A stretch of DNA of 64,000 bases from the NCBI GenBank assembly GCA_964589785.1, contig CAZPUQ010000001.1, positions 620,001-684,000 of the forward strand, read 5' to 3'. The notes under the pieces were generated by a model, which was not told the DNA's origin, made no database searches, and saw nothing but the letters and a program-made list of their open reading frames with translations. Below, piece after piece: positions 15,687 to 24,344 of this stretch; position 1 is the first letter of the stretch; the number at the start of each line of letters is the position of its first letter. Source of the DNA: JAGVSR01 sp964589785. Its GTDB lineage: Bacteria; Pseudomonadota; Alphaproteobacteria; Rhizobiales; Hyphomicrobiaceae. The position numbers and the translations under genes are program-made.

Positions 15687-17856
15687 TGAGCAGACTGCCC
15701 GAGAGCGCGGTCTGCGAGCTGCCGCCCGCGAAGACCGTGAACGGCGCCGGCTCCACGACAAAGCGTCCGGCGTCGTCGTGGAACCCGAGGTCCTTCGCCG
15801 CCAGCCGGAAGCGGACGGTCTCGGCTTCGCCGGGCTTCAGCGTGATCTTTTTGAAGGCACGCAGTTCCTTCACCGGGCGCGAGCGGCTGGCCACGAGCTG
15901 GCGCGTGTAGATCTGGACGACCTCGCTGCCCGTCCGCGAGCCGGTATTGCGCACCGTCACGTCGACGTCGATGGCGCCTTTCGTCGTCATGCGCGGCTCG
16001 GAGAGGATGAGGGCCTCGTAAGCGAAGGTGGTATAGCTGAGGCCGTGGCCGAATGGGTAGAGCGGCGTGTGCGCCTCGTCCACATAGCCCGTCGTGTAGC
16101 GGTTGCCGGTCCACGGACGGCCCGTCGGCAGCAGGTTATAGGCAATCGGGATCTGGCCGACCGAGCGCGGGAACGTCATCGGCAGCTTGCCGGACGGCGC
16201 GACCTCTCCGACGAGCACCTCGGCCAGCGCCGTCCGCCCTTCGGTGCCGGGATGCCACGCGATCAGGATGGCGTCGGCCTGCTTGTCGGCCTTTGCGAGG
16301 GTGAGCGGGCGGCCGGTCTCGACCACGAGCACGATCGGCTTGCCGGTTGCGGCGAGGGCGTCGAGCAGGTCCTGCTGGCGGCCGGAGAGCCCGAGGTCGG
16401 TGCGCGACACACCCTCGCCCTGGATCTCGCAATCCTCGATGACGTTGTAGACGATGACGTCGGCCGCCCGGGCGGCCGCCAGCGCCGTCTCTTGGTCCGC
16501 AAGCTCGCGCCCGCACGGGTCCTTGAACGCGGGCGCGAAGGTGAGCGTCTGACCGGGCCGCAGCCGGCGTGCGAGGGCGGCCCGCAATGTCTCCGTCGCA
16601 GGCTGGGCATGGGCGGCGGGCCCCCACCAGGAATGGTCGTGCCGGGCGCTGTCGGCCGTGGCGCCGATGAGGGCGATCGCGGCCGTCGCGGCGGTCAGCG
16701 GCAGGGCGGCGTTCTCGTTCTTGACGAGCACGAAGCTCTCCCGCGCCACCTCGCGCGCACTGCGGCGCACCTCCCCGTCGCTGACCGGCCGGGGCAGCCT
16801 CTCGTAGTAATCTGCCGGAAGGTCGAACAGGCCGAGCCGATACTTGACGCGCAGGACCCGCCGCACCGCGTCGTCGATGGCGGCCGGCGAGATGCGGCCG
16901 TCCCGCACCGCCTTGGCGAGGAAGCGGTGGTAGGCATGGCTGTCCATGTCGAGGTCGATGCCGGCGCGGAAGGCGAGCACGCTCGCCTCCTCCAGATCGC
17001 GGGCGACGCCATGGCTCACGAGCTCGCCGATGGCCACGAAATCGCTGGTGACGAGGCCGTCAAAGCCGAGCTTCTTCTTCAGAAGCCCGGTCACGAGCGC
17101 TCGGTTCATCGTCACAGGAATGCCGTTGATGGTGTTGAAGGAGGCCATCACCGTCTCGCTGCCCGCATCGAGTGCTGCCCGGAACGGCGGCAGGTAGCGG
17201 TCGAACAGTTCGGGCGTGGAGATCTCGGTGCCGGTATAGTCGCGGCCGCCCTCGGGCGCACCGTAGCCGACGAAGTGCTTGACCGACGTTGCCAGCCCGC
17301 CTCGCCGGTAGCCGCGCACGCGGGCGGCGGCGAAGGCGGCCCCGAGGACGGCATCCTCGCCCGCCCCTTCGATGACGCGGCCCCAGCGAGGGTCGCGCGA
17401 GATATCGACCATCGGCGCGAACGTCCAGTTGACGCCGACGGCAGCCGCCTCCCGTGCCACCTCGTAGGCGGCGCGCTCGGCGAGCTCCGGACGCCACGTC
17501 GCCGCCCACGCCAGCGGAGGGGGAAACGTGATCCTCAGCGCATAGATCGCGTCGATGGCGAACAGCATCGGAATCTTGAGCCGCGACTCGCGGGCGGCTT
17601 GCGCGATCGGCCGGACGAACTTCGGGTCGACGACGTTCAGCATGGCGCCGATCTCGCCGCGGCGGACCGCATCGATCTGCGGCTCGTGGGGAAAGGCGAG
17701 CGACGGGAAATGCAACTGCCCGACCTTTTCCTCAAGCGTCATGCGCTGGAGGAGGCGGTCGACGGATCGCTCGATGGCGGCGTCCGTGCGGAAGGGCTCC
17801 GCGGCCAGCGGCAGCGCCGGGGCGGCCCAAAGGAGCAAGGCAAGGAGGAATGGCAT
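15673..17856 (-). CDS. bglX: Beta-glucosidase, glycoside hydrolase family 3
   Basis: A periplasmic GH3 enzyme of 727 residues, BglX-like, hydrolysing beta-glucosides with retention. It has an N-terminal signal (MPFLLALLLWAAPALPLAAE). The TIM-barrel domain has MTLEEKVGQL, SVKHFVGYGAPEGGRDY and GLVTSDF, where Asp272 is the expected nucleophile. An alpha/beta sandwich domain follows (LVKNENAALPL, GEGVSRTDLGLSGRQ, TGKPIVLVVETGRPL), and a C-terminal fibronectin-III-like domain follows YPFGHGLSYTTF. The start at 17856 is fixed by the signal peptide; the frame stays open upstream for another 2.5 kb antisense to other genes. It could trim glucans, including those exported by the nearby NdvA-like transporter; that link is only positional. 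Confidence 0.92.
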   Translation of the reverse strand: MPFLLALLLWAAPALPLAAEPFRTDAAIERSVDRLLQRMTLEEKVGQLHFPSLAFPHEPQIDAVRRGEIGAMLNVVDPKFVRPIAQAARESRLKIPMLFAIDAIYALRITFPPPLAWAATWRPELAERAAYEVAREAAAVGVNWTFAPMVDISRDPRWGRVIEGAGEDAVLGAAFAAARVRGYRRGGLATSVKHFVGYGAPEGGRDYTGTEISTPELFDRYLPPFRAALDAGSETVMASFNTINGIPVTMNRALVTGLLKKKLGFDGLVTSDFVAIGELVSHGVARDLEEASVLAFRAGIDLDMDSHAYHRFLAKAVRDGRISPAAIDDAVRRVLRVKYRLGLFDLPADYYERLPRPVSDGEVRRSAREVARESFVLVKNENAALPLTAATAAIALIGATADSARHDHSWWGPAAHAQPATETLRAALARRLRPGQTLTFAPAFKDPCGRELADQETALAAARAADVIVYNVIEDCEIQGEGVSRTDLGLSGRQQDLLDALAATGKPIVLVVETGRPLTLAKADKQADAILIAWHPGTEGRTALAEVLVGEVAPSGKLPMTFPRSVGQIPIAYNLLPTGRPWTGNRYTTGYVDEAHTPLYPFGHGLSYTTFAYEALILSEPRMTTKGAIDVDVTVRNTGSRTGSEVVQIYTRQLVASRSRPVKELRAFKKITLKPGEAETVRFRLAAKDLGFHDDAGRFVVEPAPFTVFAGGSSQTALSGSLLITRE

Positions 17857-18120
17857 GCGGTCGGAGGCGTTTGGCTCTGCGACGGTGTGGCGGGCGATTG
17901 TGTCGAGGACGGGACGCGGGCGGCTATCGTCCGGCGGCCGGGGCGGCCGCCAGGCAACAGCCGGGTTGTGCGCCGTGGCGGGCCCCCGCGTCAACTTCGC
18001 CACGCCGTTGCCGTTTACGCCGCGCGCGGCAGGCTCTAAGGGCTTGCGGACAGGGCGGCATCGGAGCGAAAACCGTATCTTCGCTTCGCTGCGGCGGCAG
18101 TGCAGGAGCGGCGTTTCGCC

Positions 18121-18786
18121 ATGGCACAGGGATTGGCGCGAAAACCCGGCATGTCCTTCAGCGGCCTCAAATCGATGAAGCTTGAGATCGACTGGTCGGT
18201 CGAGACCATGCTGCCCATCGAGTTCGAGGGGTCCGAGGTGGCCCTCAAAGCCCACGCGTATCAGGGACGGGAGCCGGATATCCAGGCGGTCGCGCTCATC
18301 CACCGCACGGACAATTCGGACGACGGCGCCACCCCGGTCGTGCGGCTGCATTCCGGCTGCGTGACGGGCGACGTGTTCCATTCGCTGCGCTGCGACTGCC
18401 ACGCGCAGTTGCGGGCGGCGCTCCAGCGCATCACGGCCGAGCCCGTCGGCGTGCTGATCTATCTGCCTTACCAGGAAGGGCGCGGCATCGGGCTTTTCCG
18501 CAAGATCAAGGCCTATGCGCTGCAGGACCAGGGCCTCGATACGGTCGATGCCAACCTGGAGCAGGGTCAGCCCATCGATGCGCGCGACTACGCCTTCGCC
18601 GGCGAGATCCTGAAGGACCTCGGCCTGACGCGCATCCGGCTCATGACCAACAACCCCGACAAGGTCGAGGCGTTGACCGCGGCCGGCATCACGGTCGTGG
18701 AGCGCATCCCGCTCGTCGTGAGCCCGAGCCCGCACAATCAGGCCTATCTGGAAACGAAGCGCAAGCGCCTCGCGCACGAGCTTTAG
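18121..18786 (+). CDS. ribA: GTP cyclohydrolase II
   Basis: First committed step of riboflavin synthesis: GTP to 2,5-diamino-6-ribosylamino-pyrimidinone phosphate. The 221 residues are a stand-alone RibA without a DHBP synthase domain. The zinc site C-x10-C-x-C is intact (Cys80, Cys91, Cys93 in GCVTGDVFHSLRCDC), followed by YQEGRGIGL, DTVDAN, DARDY and MTNNPDKVEAL. Two blocks deviate from textbook RibA (YLPYQEG for YLRQEG, and an EQGQPID loop for LGFPVD), so a divergent paralogue is possible. ATG 18121 is the first start; ATGs at 18151 and 18175 would still leave the core. It overlaps the convergent ABC transporter gene by 4 bp. Confidence 0.9.
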   Translation: MAQGLARKPGMSFSGLKSMKLEIDWSVETMLPIEFEGSEVALKAHAYQGREPDIQAVALIHRTDNSDDGATPVVRLHSGCVTGDVFHSLRCDCHAQLRAALQRITAEPVGVLIYLPYQEGRGIGLFRKIKAYALQDQGLDTVDANLEQGQPIDARDYAFAGEILKDLGLTRIRLMTNNPDKVEALTAAGITVVERIPLVVSPSPHNQAYLETKRKRLAHEL

Positions 18787-20573
18787 CTCGCCTGGGTGCT
18801 CGAGACAGGCTCGGCGTCCGGCGCGGATTTCGGCACCGTGAAGCCGCCTTCCGCCACCATGCGCGCAAACAGCCCGTCGCTCTCGGCGAGTTCCAGGAAA
18901 CGGCCGCTCTCCACGATGCGGCCCTTGTCGAGCACGTAGATGCGGTCCGCGTTGGCGACGGTCGAGAGACGGTGCGCGATGATGAAGGTCGTGCGGTCCT
19001 TGCGCAGCCGGTCGAGCGCCCGCTTGATGCGCGCTTCCGTCTCCGCATCGAGCGCGCTCGTCGCCTCGTCGAGGATGAGGATCGGCGCGTCCTTCAGGAT
19101 GGCGCGGGCGATGGCAAGGCGCTGACGCTCGCCGCCGGACAGCGAGGCGCCGCGCTCGCCGATGACGAACCGGTAGCCGCCGGGCTTGGCCATGATAAAC
19201 TCGTGCGCTTCCGCCAGCCGGCAGGCCTCCTCGACCTCGGCGTCGGTGGCACCGGAGCGGCCGATCCGGATGTTCTCGGCAATCGAGCGATTGAAGAGGC
19301 CGGCGTCCTGGAACACGACAGCGATGGAGCGGCGCAGCGAGGCGAGCGTCACGTCGGCGATGTCGTGACCGTCGACGAGGATGCGTCCCGATTGCGGCTG
19401 GCGCAGGCGCAAGAGCAGGGAGAGCGTTGTCGTCTTGCCCGATCCGGTGGGTCCGACGAGGGCGACGGTCTCGCCTTTGTTCGCCGTCATGTCGATGTCG
19501 AAGACCCCCTGCGCCGAGGTTGCGAAGCGGAAGGACACGCTCTCGAAGCGGACCTCGCCTGCGACGGCGGGCAGATCCGGCGCGTCCGGTTTCTCCACGA
19601 TCCCGCTTTGCTCGTCGAGAAGCGCGAAGTAGGTGCGCAGCGTCGGCGCCGTGCGGTTGAGGCTCATGACGAAACCGGAGATCTGGTCGAGCTTGGCAAT
19701 CATCAGGCCGGCGAAGGCGACGAAGCTCACGATCTCGCCGACGGAGAGCTCGCCGCGGCCGGCGAGCACAGCGCCGACGGCGAAGACGGCGACCATGGTG
19801 ACGGTCGCGGCCGCCCGCTGCAGGACCGTCAGCACGCCCCACCACGTCAGCACCGGATACTGCGCGTCGAGCAGGCTGCCCATCAGCGAGCGCATGGCCT
19901 CCGCCTCGGCGGCGAGGCGGGTGTAGCTCTGCACGACCGTGACGTTGCCGAGCACGTCGCCGACGCGCCCCGAGACGTCCGAGTGGTATTGCTCGACGGC
20001 CGCCTGCCCCGTGCGCGTCTTGCGCATCACGAGGAGGTTCATGAAGACATAGAGAACCGCCAGCGCCGCGAGAATGGTTGCCATGCGCCAGTCCATGGCG
20101 ACGGCTGCCGGCACGAGAAGGAGGACGCTCGTCAAGGCGGCGAGCTGCTCGCGCATGGCGCTGAGCCAGATCCAGAAAAGGCCGTCCGTGCCCGAGACGA
20201 TCGCGCGCACGACGGCGCCGGACCCGCGCTCGGCGTGGTAGCTCAAGGGCAGGGTGATCGCGCGCTCGAAGGCTTCCGCCATGGCGGCGAGCCGGCGGCG
20301 GTGGGCGAGCCGGTCGGCGAAGACGGCGACGATCACGCTCGCCCCGATGCCGAAGAGGCCGAGTGCCGCCCACAGGCCGATGATCGGGAACGCGCCGCTG
20401 CCCTCAGACAAGGCATCGACGACACGCCCGAAGAGAATGGGCTCGGCGAGCTGGATGAGGCCGATGGCGACGCTGGCGGCGGCGAGCGCGATGGCCAGCC
20501 CCCGTTCGCTGGCGAGCAGCCCGAGTGCCCGTGTATAGACGGCAACCAGGGAGAGGGGCGGCTTCTGCATCAC
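18783..20573 (-). CDS. ndvA: Cyclic beta-1,2-glucan exporter-like ABC transporter (NdvA/ChvA-like)
   Basis: A 596-residue half-transporter with fused permease and ATPase domains. The permease (about 1-320) has six helices and NdvA-like stretches such as AEPILFGRVVDALS, RLAHRRR, SLLDAQYPVLTWW and GELSVGEIVSFVAFAGLMIAKLD. The ATPase has Walker A GPTGSGKTT, signature LSGGERQRLAIARA, Walker B PILILDEATSALD and the HRLST switch. In Rhizobiales this type exports cyclic glucans to the periplasm. No NdvB-type glucan synthase is in the window, so the substrate is inferred. The start overlaps the upstream methyltransferase-like stop by 4 bp (ATGA), pointing to coupled translation. Confidence 0.85.
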   Translation of the reverse strand: MMQKPPLSLVAVYTRALGLLASERGLAIALAAASVAIGLIQLAEPILFGRVVDALSEGSGAFPIIGLWAALGLFGIGASVIVAVFADRLAHRRRLAAMAEAFERAITLPLSYHAERGSGAVVRAIVSGTDGLFWIWLSAMREQLAALTSVLLLVPAAVAMDWRMATILAALAVLYVFMNLLVMRKTRTGQAAVEQYHSDVSGRVGDVLGNVTVVQSYTRLAAEAEAMRSLMGSLLDAQYPVLTWWGVLTVLQRAAATVTMVAVFAVGAVLAGRGELSVGEIVSFVAFAGLMIAKLDQISGFVMSLNRTAPTLRTYFALLDEQSGIVEKPDAPDLPAVAGEVRFESVSFRFATSAQGVFDIDMTANKGETVALVGPTGSGKTTTLSLLLRLRQPQSGRILVDGHDIADVTLASLRRSIAVVFQDAGLFNRSIAENIRIGRSGATDAEVEEACRLAEAHEFIMAKPGGYRFVIGERGASLSGGERQRLAIARAILKDAPILILDEATSALDAETEARIKRALDRLRKDRTTFIIAHRLSTVANADRIYVLDKGRIVESGRFLELAESDGLFARMVAEGGFTVPKSAPDAEPVSSTQAS

Positions 20574-21415
20574 GGGCGCTCCCGGGGTGGAAGGCCGACG
20601 AGATCGGTCTGGCTGATCTCCAGCGTCGCGCGAGGGCGGGCGAGCCAGGCGTCGATCATCGTGTCGTGACCCTTGGCGATCGCGCGCTGGGCCTCGGCCA
20701 TCTGCGTCGCGACGGCGCGGAGGAGGGAGGTCTCGGCGGCCCTCAGATGCAGGTTGCTCGGACCCTCGATGACCGCGTAGCCGCAGAGCCGCAACTGCTC
20801 GCCGAGCTCGCTTGCCGCCAGGGGGCCCGCTGCCGGACCGTGGCCGGCGTCGCGCATCAGCCTGCGATGAAGCGCGGCGGTGAAGGCGCTGTCGGCGGCG
20901 TGGTGCGGCTGTAGCTTGAGGCGTCCGTCGTAGACGAGCCGCGCGTGCAGGACGGAGCGCCGGTCTGCCAGGATCGCGATGAGCCGGCGGAGGACGGCGG
21001 CGGGATAGCGCATCAGGTCGTCGTCGATGACGACGAGGGCGGGCGGCGGACCGGCGAGCGCGCCGTTCGCCGCGACCACGTCATGGCGCCTGAAGCGCAG
21101 CGCCAGCCGCAGCCCCTGGCGCTCGATGTCGAGGCCGTCGGCGGTCGGCCGCGCAGCCGGCGCCCATCGCGTCAGGTGATCGCGGGCGAGCGCTTCCTCC
21201 GCGGCATCGCGGCAATAGAGCGTCCAGGACTGGTCCGGGGAGAGCAGCGGCGCCAGTGCGCGCACGGTGGCGCCTGTGCCCGCGTGCAGATCGAGGACGT
21301 CGAGAGAGCTGCGGCCCTCGAACCAGGCCGACAGCGCGTCGGAGACGTCGCCGTTCTTCGCGCGCCGGTCGGCGGCCTCCTTCTGGAGCTTCAGATCCGT
21401 GGTGTCGAACAGCAT
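20570..21415 (-). CDS. SAM-dependent methyltransferase-like protein
   Basis: A 281-residue protein with a class I methyltransferase-like glycine motif, LDVLDLHAGTGATVRALAPLL, followed by a SWTLYCRDA strand and a motif-like ALVVIDDDLMRYPAAVLRRLIAIL region. The substrate is unknown, and the second half shows no family I recognise. It sits between the HAD gene (6 bp upstream in transcription order) and the NdvA-like transporter (4-bp overlap), so the three form a compact minus-strand operon. A role connected with glucan modification or export would be a guess. Confidence 0.72.
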   Translation of the reverse strand: MLFDTTDLKLQKEAADRRAKNGDVSDALSAWFEGRSSLDVLDLHAGTGATVRALAPLLSPDQSWTLYCRDAAEEALARDHLTRWAPAARPTADGLDIERQGLRLALRFRRHDVVAANGALAGPPPALVVIDDDLMRYPAAVLRRLIAILADRRSVLHARLVYDGRLKLQPHHAADSAFTAALHRRLMRDAGHGPAAGPLAASELGEQLRLCGYAVIEGPSNLHLRAAETSLLRAVATQMAEAQRAIAKGHDTMIDAWLARPRATLEISQTDLVGLPPRERP

Positions 21416-21421
21416 CGCGTC

Positions 21422-22294
21422 TCACCAGTCGAGAAAGGCCATGGCGGCGACGGCCGGCGGGGCTGGCGGAGCAAAGGCGCGCGCGAGCTTCACCGGATCG
21501 ACGGCGCTGCCCGTCATGGTCTCCGCGCGATGGATGCCGGAGGCGACGAACAGGGCATCGACGCCCGCGCCCTCGGCGGCCTTGATGTCCGTGCGGATGG
21601 CATCGCCGATGGCGAGGATGCGCGCCGCCGGCACGCTCGCGCCGCGCACCGCCTCGGCCTTGGCGTGCGCTGCCGCGTAGGCCGACGGATGCGGCTTGCC
21701 GGTCCAGTAGACGTGTCCGCCGAGGCTCGCATAGGCCTCCCCGAGCGCGCCGGCGCACAGGTAATGCCGGCCGCCGACGTCGACGACGAGATCCGGATTG
21801 GCGCACACGAAGGGGAGGCTCAGGTCGCGTCCGGCAGCGAGCACGTCGGCGTAGTCGGCGACCGTCTCGTTGACGTCGTCGTTGAGGCCCGTGCAGACGA
21901 TCGCCTCCGCGCGCTCGAGCGGTGCGCCGTGGGCCGTCAGCCGCTCGAAGAACGCCGCGTCCCGGTCGCGCGGGCCGATCGTGTAGACGGCGGAGTAGTT
22001 CTTGCGCGCCACGTGATCGAGCGCGATGCCTCCCGAGGACACGATCTCGTCCCAGCTTTCGGGATCGACGCGCTTGTCGGCCAGCATCTCGGCCACGCGA
22101 TGCGCGGGAACCGGCGCGTTCGATACCAGCACGACCGTGCCGCCGTTGCCGCGAAACTGTGTCAGCGCCCGCATGGCGCCGGGATAGGCCCGGTAACCGT
22201 CGTGCACGACACCCCACACGTCGCAGAACAGCACGTCGTAGCGGGCAAGCAGAGGCCCGGCGACGGCGATGATGGGGGGAGTGGAGGCTGACAT
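21422..22294 (-). CDS. HAD superfamily class IIA hydrolase (TIGR01459-type, NagD-like)
   Basis: A 290-residue cytosolic HAD phosphatase. Motif I is FCDVWGVVHDG (nucleophile Asp in DVWGV), motif II is VVLVSNAPVP, motif III lies in the WTGKPHPSAY stretch, and motif IV is ILAIGDAIRTDIKAAEGAG. This pattern fits the alphaproteobacterial TIGR01459 group, whose substrate is not settled. The ATG at 22294 is chosen over an upstream in-frame ATG at 22342 because the family begins shortly before the cap strand. It leads the operon with the methyltransferase-like and NdvA-like genes; its promoter lies in the gap to 22610. Confidence 0.9.
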   Translation of the reverse strand: MSASTPPIIAVAGPLLARYDVLFCDVWGVVHDGYRAYPGAMRALTQFRGNGGTVVLVSNAPVPAHRVAEMLADKRVDPESWDEIVSSGGIALDHVARKNYSAVYTIGPRDRDAAFFERLTAHGAPLERAEAIVCTGLNDDVNETVADYADVLAAGRDLSLPFVCANPDLVVDVGGRHYLCAGALGEAYASLGGHVYWTGKPHPSAYAAAHAKAEAVRGASVPAARILAIGDAIRTDIKAAEGAGVDALFVASGIHRAETMTGSAVDPVKLARAFAPPAPPAVAAMAFLDW

Positions 22295-22609
22295 GCTCGG
22301 TGCGTGCACGGGGCTCGGGTGGGACCCGGGAAGACGGCCCATAGCGTGTTTCCGTACAGGGTTCTCCGGACCGGGACAAGGCGCCCGAGCGCGGCCGCTC
22401 CGCTTGGCCCAAATACCGCCAACACCTTGAGACTACATCATTTCCAATTCGTAATCCGGGGCCGGGCAGTCGCCACTTGAAACTGCCGGCGGTTCGATTA
22501 TGTCGCTGCCCAAACACAGGCGCTCGGACGGAGCTTGCGGACGAAGGCCTGTCGACGCCCAGTCGGGGCAAAGAGTCGGGACAAAGAAGCGCGAATGGGG
22601 AGGACGCCA
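22295..22609. other. Divergent promoter region between HAD gene and Gld-type ABC operon
   Basis: No gene is supported in this 315-bp gap. It separates divergent operons and must hold both promoters. A GGGAGG at 22598-22603 is the ribosome binding site for the ABC ATPase start at 22610. I see no strong repeat or hairpin. Confidence 0.5.
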
Positions 22610-23596
22610 ATGGGCGCGCTCATCGAGGCCCACCGGTTGTGCAAGACCTTCGGCGACATCCGCGCCGTCGACGGCATCAGTCTCAAGGTCGAGCGCGGCG
22701 AGGTGCTGGGTTTTCTCGGCCCCAACGGGGCCGGCAAATCCACCACCATGAAGATGATCACGGGTTTCCTCGAGCCCGACTGCGGCCGCGCCACGATCTG
22801 CGGCCATGACGTGCAGGAGGCGCCGAAACTCGCCAAGGCGATGCTCGGCTACCTGCCCGAAGGCGCGCCCTCCTACGCCGAGATGACGCCGCGCGCGTTC
22901 CTTGCCTTCATCGCCGAGGTGCGCGGCTTACGCGGCGCCGAGATCCGGTCGCGGATCGCGGCCGCCGCCGCCAAGACCGGTCTTGAGCCCGTTCTCGACC
23001 AGACGATCGATACCTTGTCCAAGGGCTACAAGCGCCGCGTCGGCCTTGCCCAGGCCGTTCTTCACGACCCGCCCGTGCTCGTCATGGACGAGCCGACCGA
23101 CGGCCTCGACCCCAACCAGAAGCATCACGTCCGCGAGCTCATCAAGGCGATGGCGGCCGAGAAGGCGATCATCATCTCCACGCACATCCTGGAAGAGGTC
23201 GAGGCGGTCTGCACGCGGGCGGTCGTCATCAACCGCGGCGCGATCGTCGCCGACGGCACGGCGGAGGATCTGCTCCACCGCATCACCCATCACGGCGCGG
23301 TCGCCATCCGCGTGCCGAGCGAGCGCTCGGACATCGCCATCCGGCTCCTGAAGGAGGCCGAGGAGGTGGCGAAAGTCGAGACGATCGGCTCCGCCAACGG
23401 CCACATCCAGCTCCGCGCACTCCCGCGTCAGGGCCCGCTCGATGCCGCCCGGGTCGCCGCCGTGCTGCGCGCGCAGCAGATTCCCATCGACGAGCTCTAC
23501 GTCGAGCGCGGCCGCCTCGACGAGGTCTTCCGCCAGATCACCACATCCGACGACCAGAAGCGGCAGTCGACCGAGGGAGGTGCCGCCGATGCGTGA
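22610..23596 (+). CDS. ABC transporter ATP-binding protein (GldA-like)
   Basis: A 328-residue ATPase subunit. The Walker A is GFLGPNGAGKSTT, the Q-loop region GYLPEGAP, the signature LSKGYKRRVGLAQA, the Walker B VLVMDEPTDGLDP and the switch His lies in IIISTHILEEVE. A C-terminal regulatory domain of about 100 residues follows, as in GldA and NosF-like ATPases. The start follows GGGAGG by six bases. It begins a four-gene plus-strand operon with a permease, a GldG-like protein and a DUF4340 protein, a combination widespread outside gliding bacteria. The cargo of these systems is not known to me. Its stop overlaps the permease start by 8 bp. Confidence 0.92.
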   Translation: MGALIEAHRLCKTFGDIRAVDGISLKVERGEVLGFLGPNGAGKSTTMKMITGFLEPDCGRATICGHDVQEAPKLAKAMLGYLPEGAPSYAEMTPRAFLAFIAEVRGLRGAEIRSRIAAAAAKTGLEPVLDQTIDTLSKGYKRRVGLAQAVLHDPPVLVMDEPTDGLDPNQKHHVRELIKAMAAEKAIIISTHILEEVEAVCTRAVVINRGAIVADGTAEDLLHRITHHGAVAIRVPSERSDIAIRLLKEAEEVAKVETIGSANGHIQLRALPRQGPLDAARVAAVLRAQQIPIDELYVERGRLDEVFRQITTSDDQKRQSTEGGAADA

Positions 23597-24335
23597 GACG
23601 CTGCAGACTGCCTGGATCATCGCCAAGCGCGAGTTCCGCGCCTATTTCGCGACCCCGCTCGCCATCGTCTTCCTCACGATCTTCGTGGCGCTCACGGGAG
23701 CGTTTGCCTTCTACATCGGCGGCTTCTTCGATCGCGGGCAGGCGGACCTTCATCCCTTTTTCGCCTACCATCCCTGGCTCTACCTCTTGCTCGTGCCGGC
23801 CGTTGCCATGCGGCTGTGGGCGGAGGAGCGCAAGACCGGCACCATCGAGCTCATCATGACGCTGCCCGTCTCGCCTCTGGAGGCGATCCTGGGCAAGTTC
23901 TTCGCCGCCTGGGCCTTCATCGGCTTGGCGCTGGCGCTCACGTTCCCGATGTGGATCACGGTCAACGCGCTCGGCGACCCCGATAACGGCGTCATCCTCA
24001 CGAGCTATCTCGGCTCGTTCCTCATGGCCGGAGCCTTCCTTGCCATCGGCTCCTTCGTGTCGGCCATGACCAAGAACCAGGTCATCGCCTTCATCCTCGC
24101 CGCGGCCATCGCCTTCCTCTTCACGATGAGCGGCTTCGAGATGGTGCAGAACGCCTTCAAGTCGTGGCTGCCCGAGTTCGTGACCCAGGCGATCGCCTCC
24201 ATGAGCGTCCTGTCGCATTTCGAGCGCATCACGCGCGGCGTGCTCGAGGCGCCGACGCTGATCTTCTTCCTCTCCATGATCGTGTTCTGGCTGTTCGCGA
24301 CGGTGGTCGCCGTCGAGCAGAAGAAAGCCGAGTGA
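23589..24335 (+). CDS. ABC transporter permease (GldF-like, ABC-2 type)
   Basis: A 248-residue ABC-2 type membrane subunit with six hydrophobic segments. It opens with the amphipathic helix IIAKREFRAYFATPLAIVFL, then shows WAEERKTGTIELIMTLPVSPLEAILGKF, the classic ABC-2 coupling region. The ATG at 23589 follows GGGAGGTG and overlaps the ATPase gene by 8 bp, indicating translational coupling. It should pair with the ATPase at 22610 in the inner membrane. Confidence 0.92.
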   Translation: MRETLQTAWIIAKREFRAYFATPLAIVFLTIFVALTGAFAFYIGGFFDRGQADLHPFFAYHPWLYLLLVPAVAMRLWAEERKTGTIELIMTLPVSPLEAILGKFFAAWAFIGLALALTFPMWITVNALGDPDNGVILTSYLGSFLMAGAFLAIGSFVSAMTKNQVIAFILAAAIAFLFTMSGFEMVQNAFKSWLPEFVTQAIASMSVLSHFERITRGVLEAPTLIFFLSMIVFWLFATVVAVEQKKAE

Positions 24336-24344
24336 GAACCAACG

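Noticed and set aside
15778..18039. A 753-codon open frame antisense to the GH3 gene
   Set aside because: No family match; the minus strand holds a complete GH3 enzyme with signal peptide and catalytic motifs.
17857..20373. Long N-terminal extension of the GH3 frame
   Set aside because: The open frame continues upstream antisense to ribA and through the NdvA-like gene in another frame. The signal peptide at 17856 fixes the real start.
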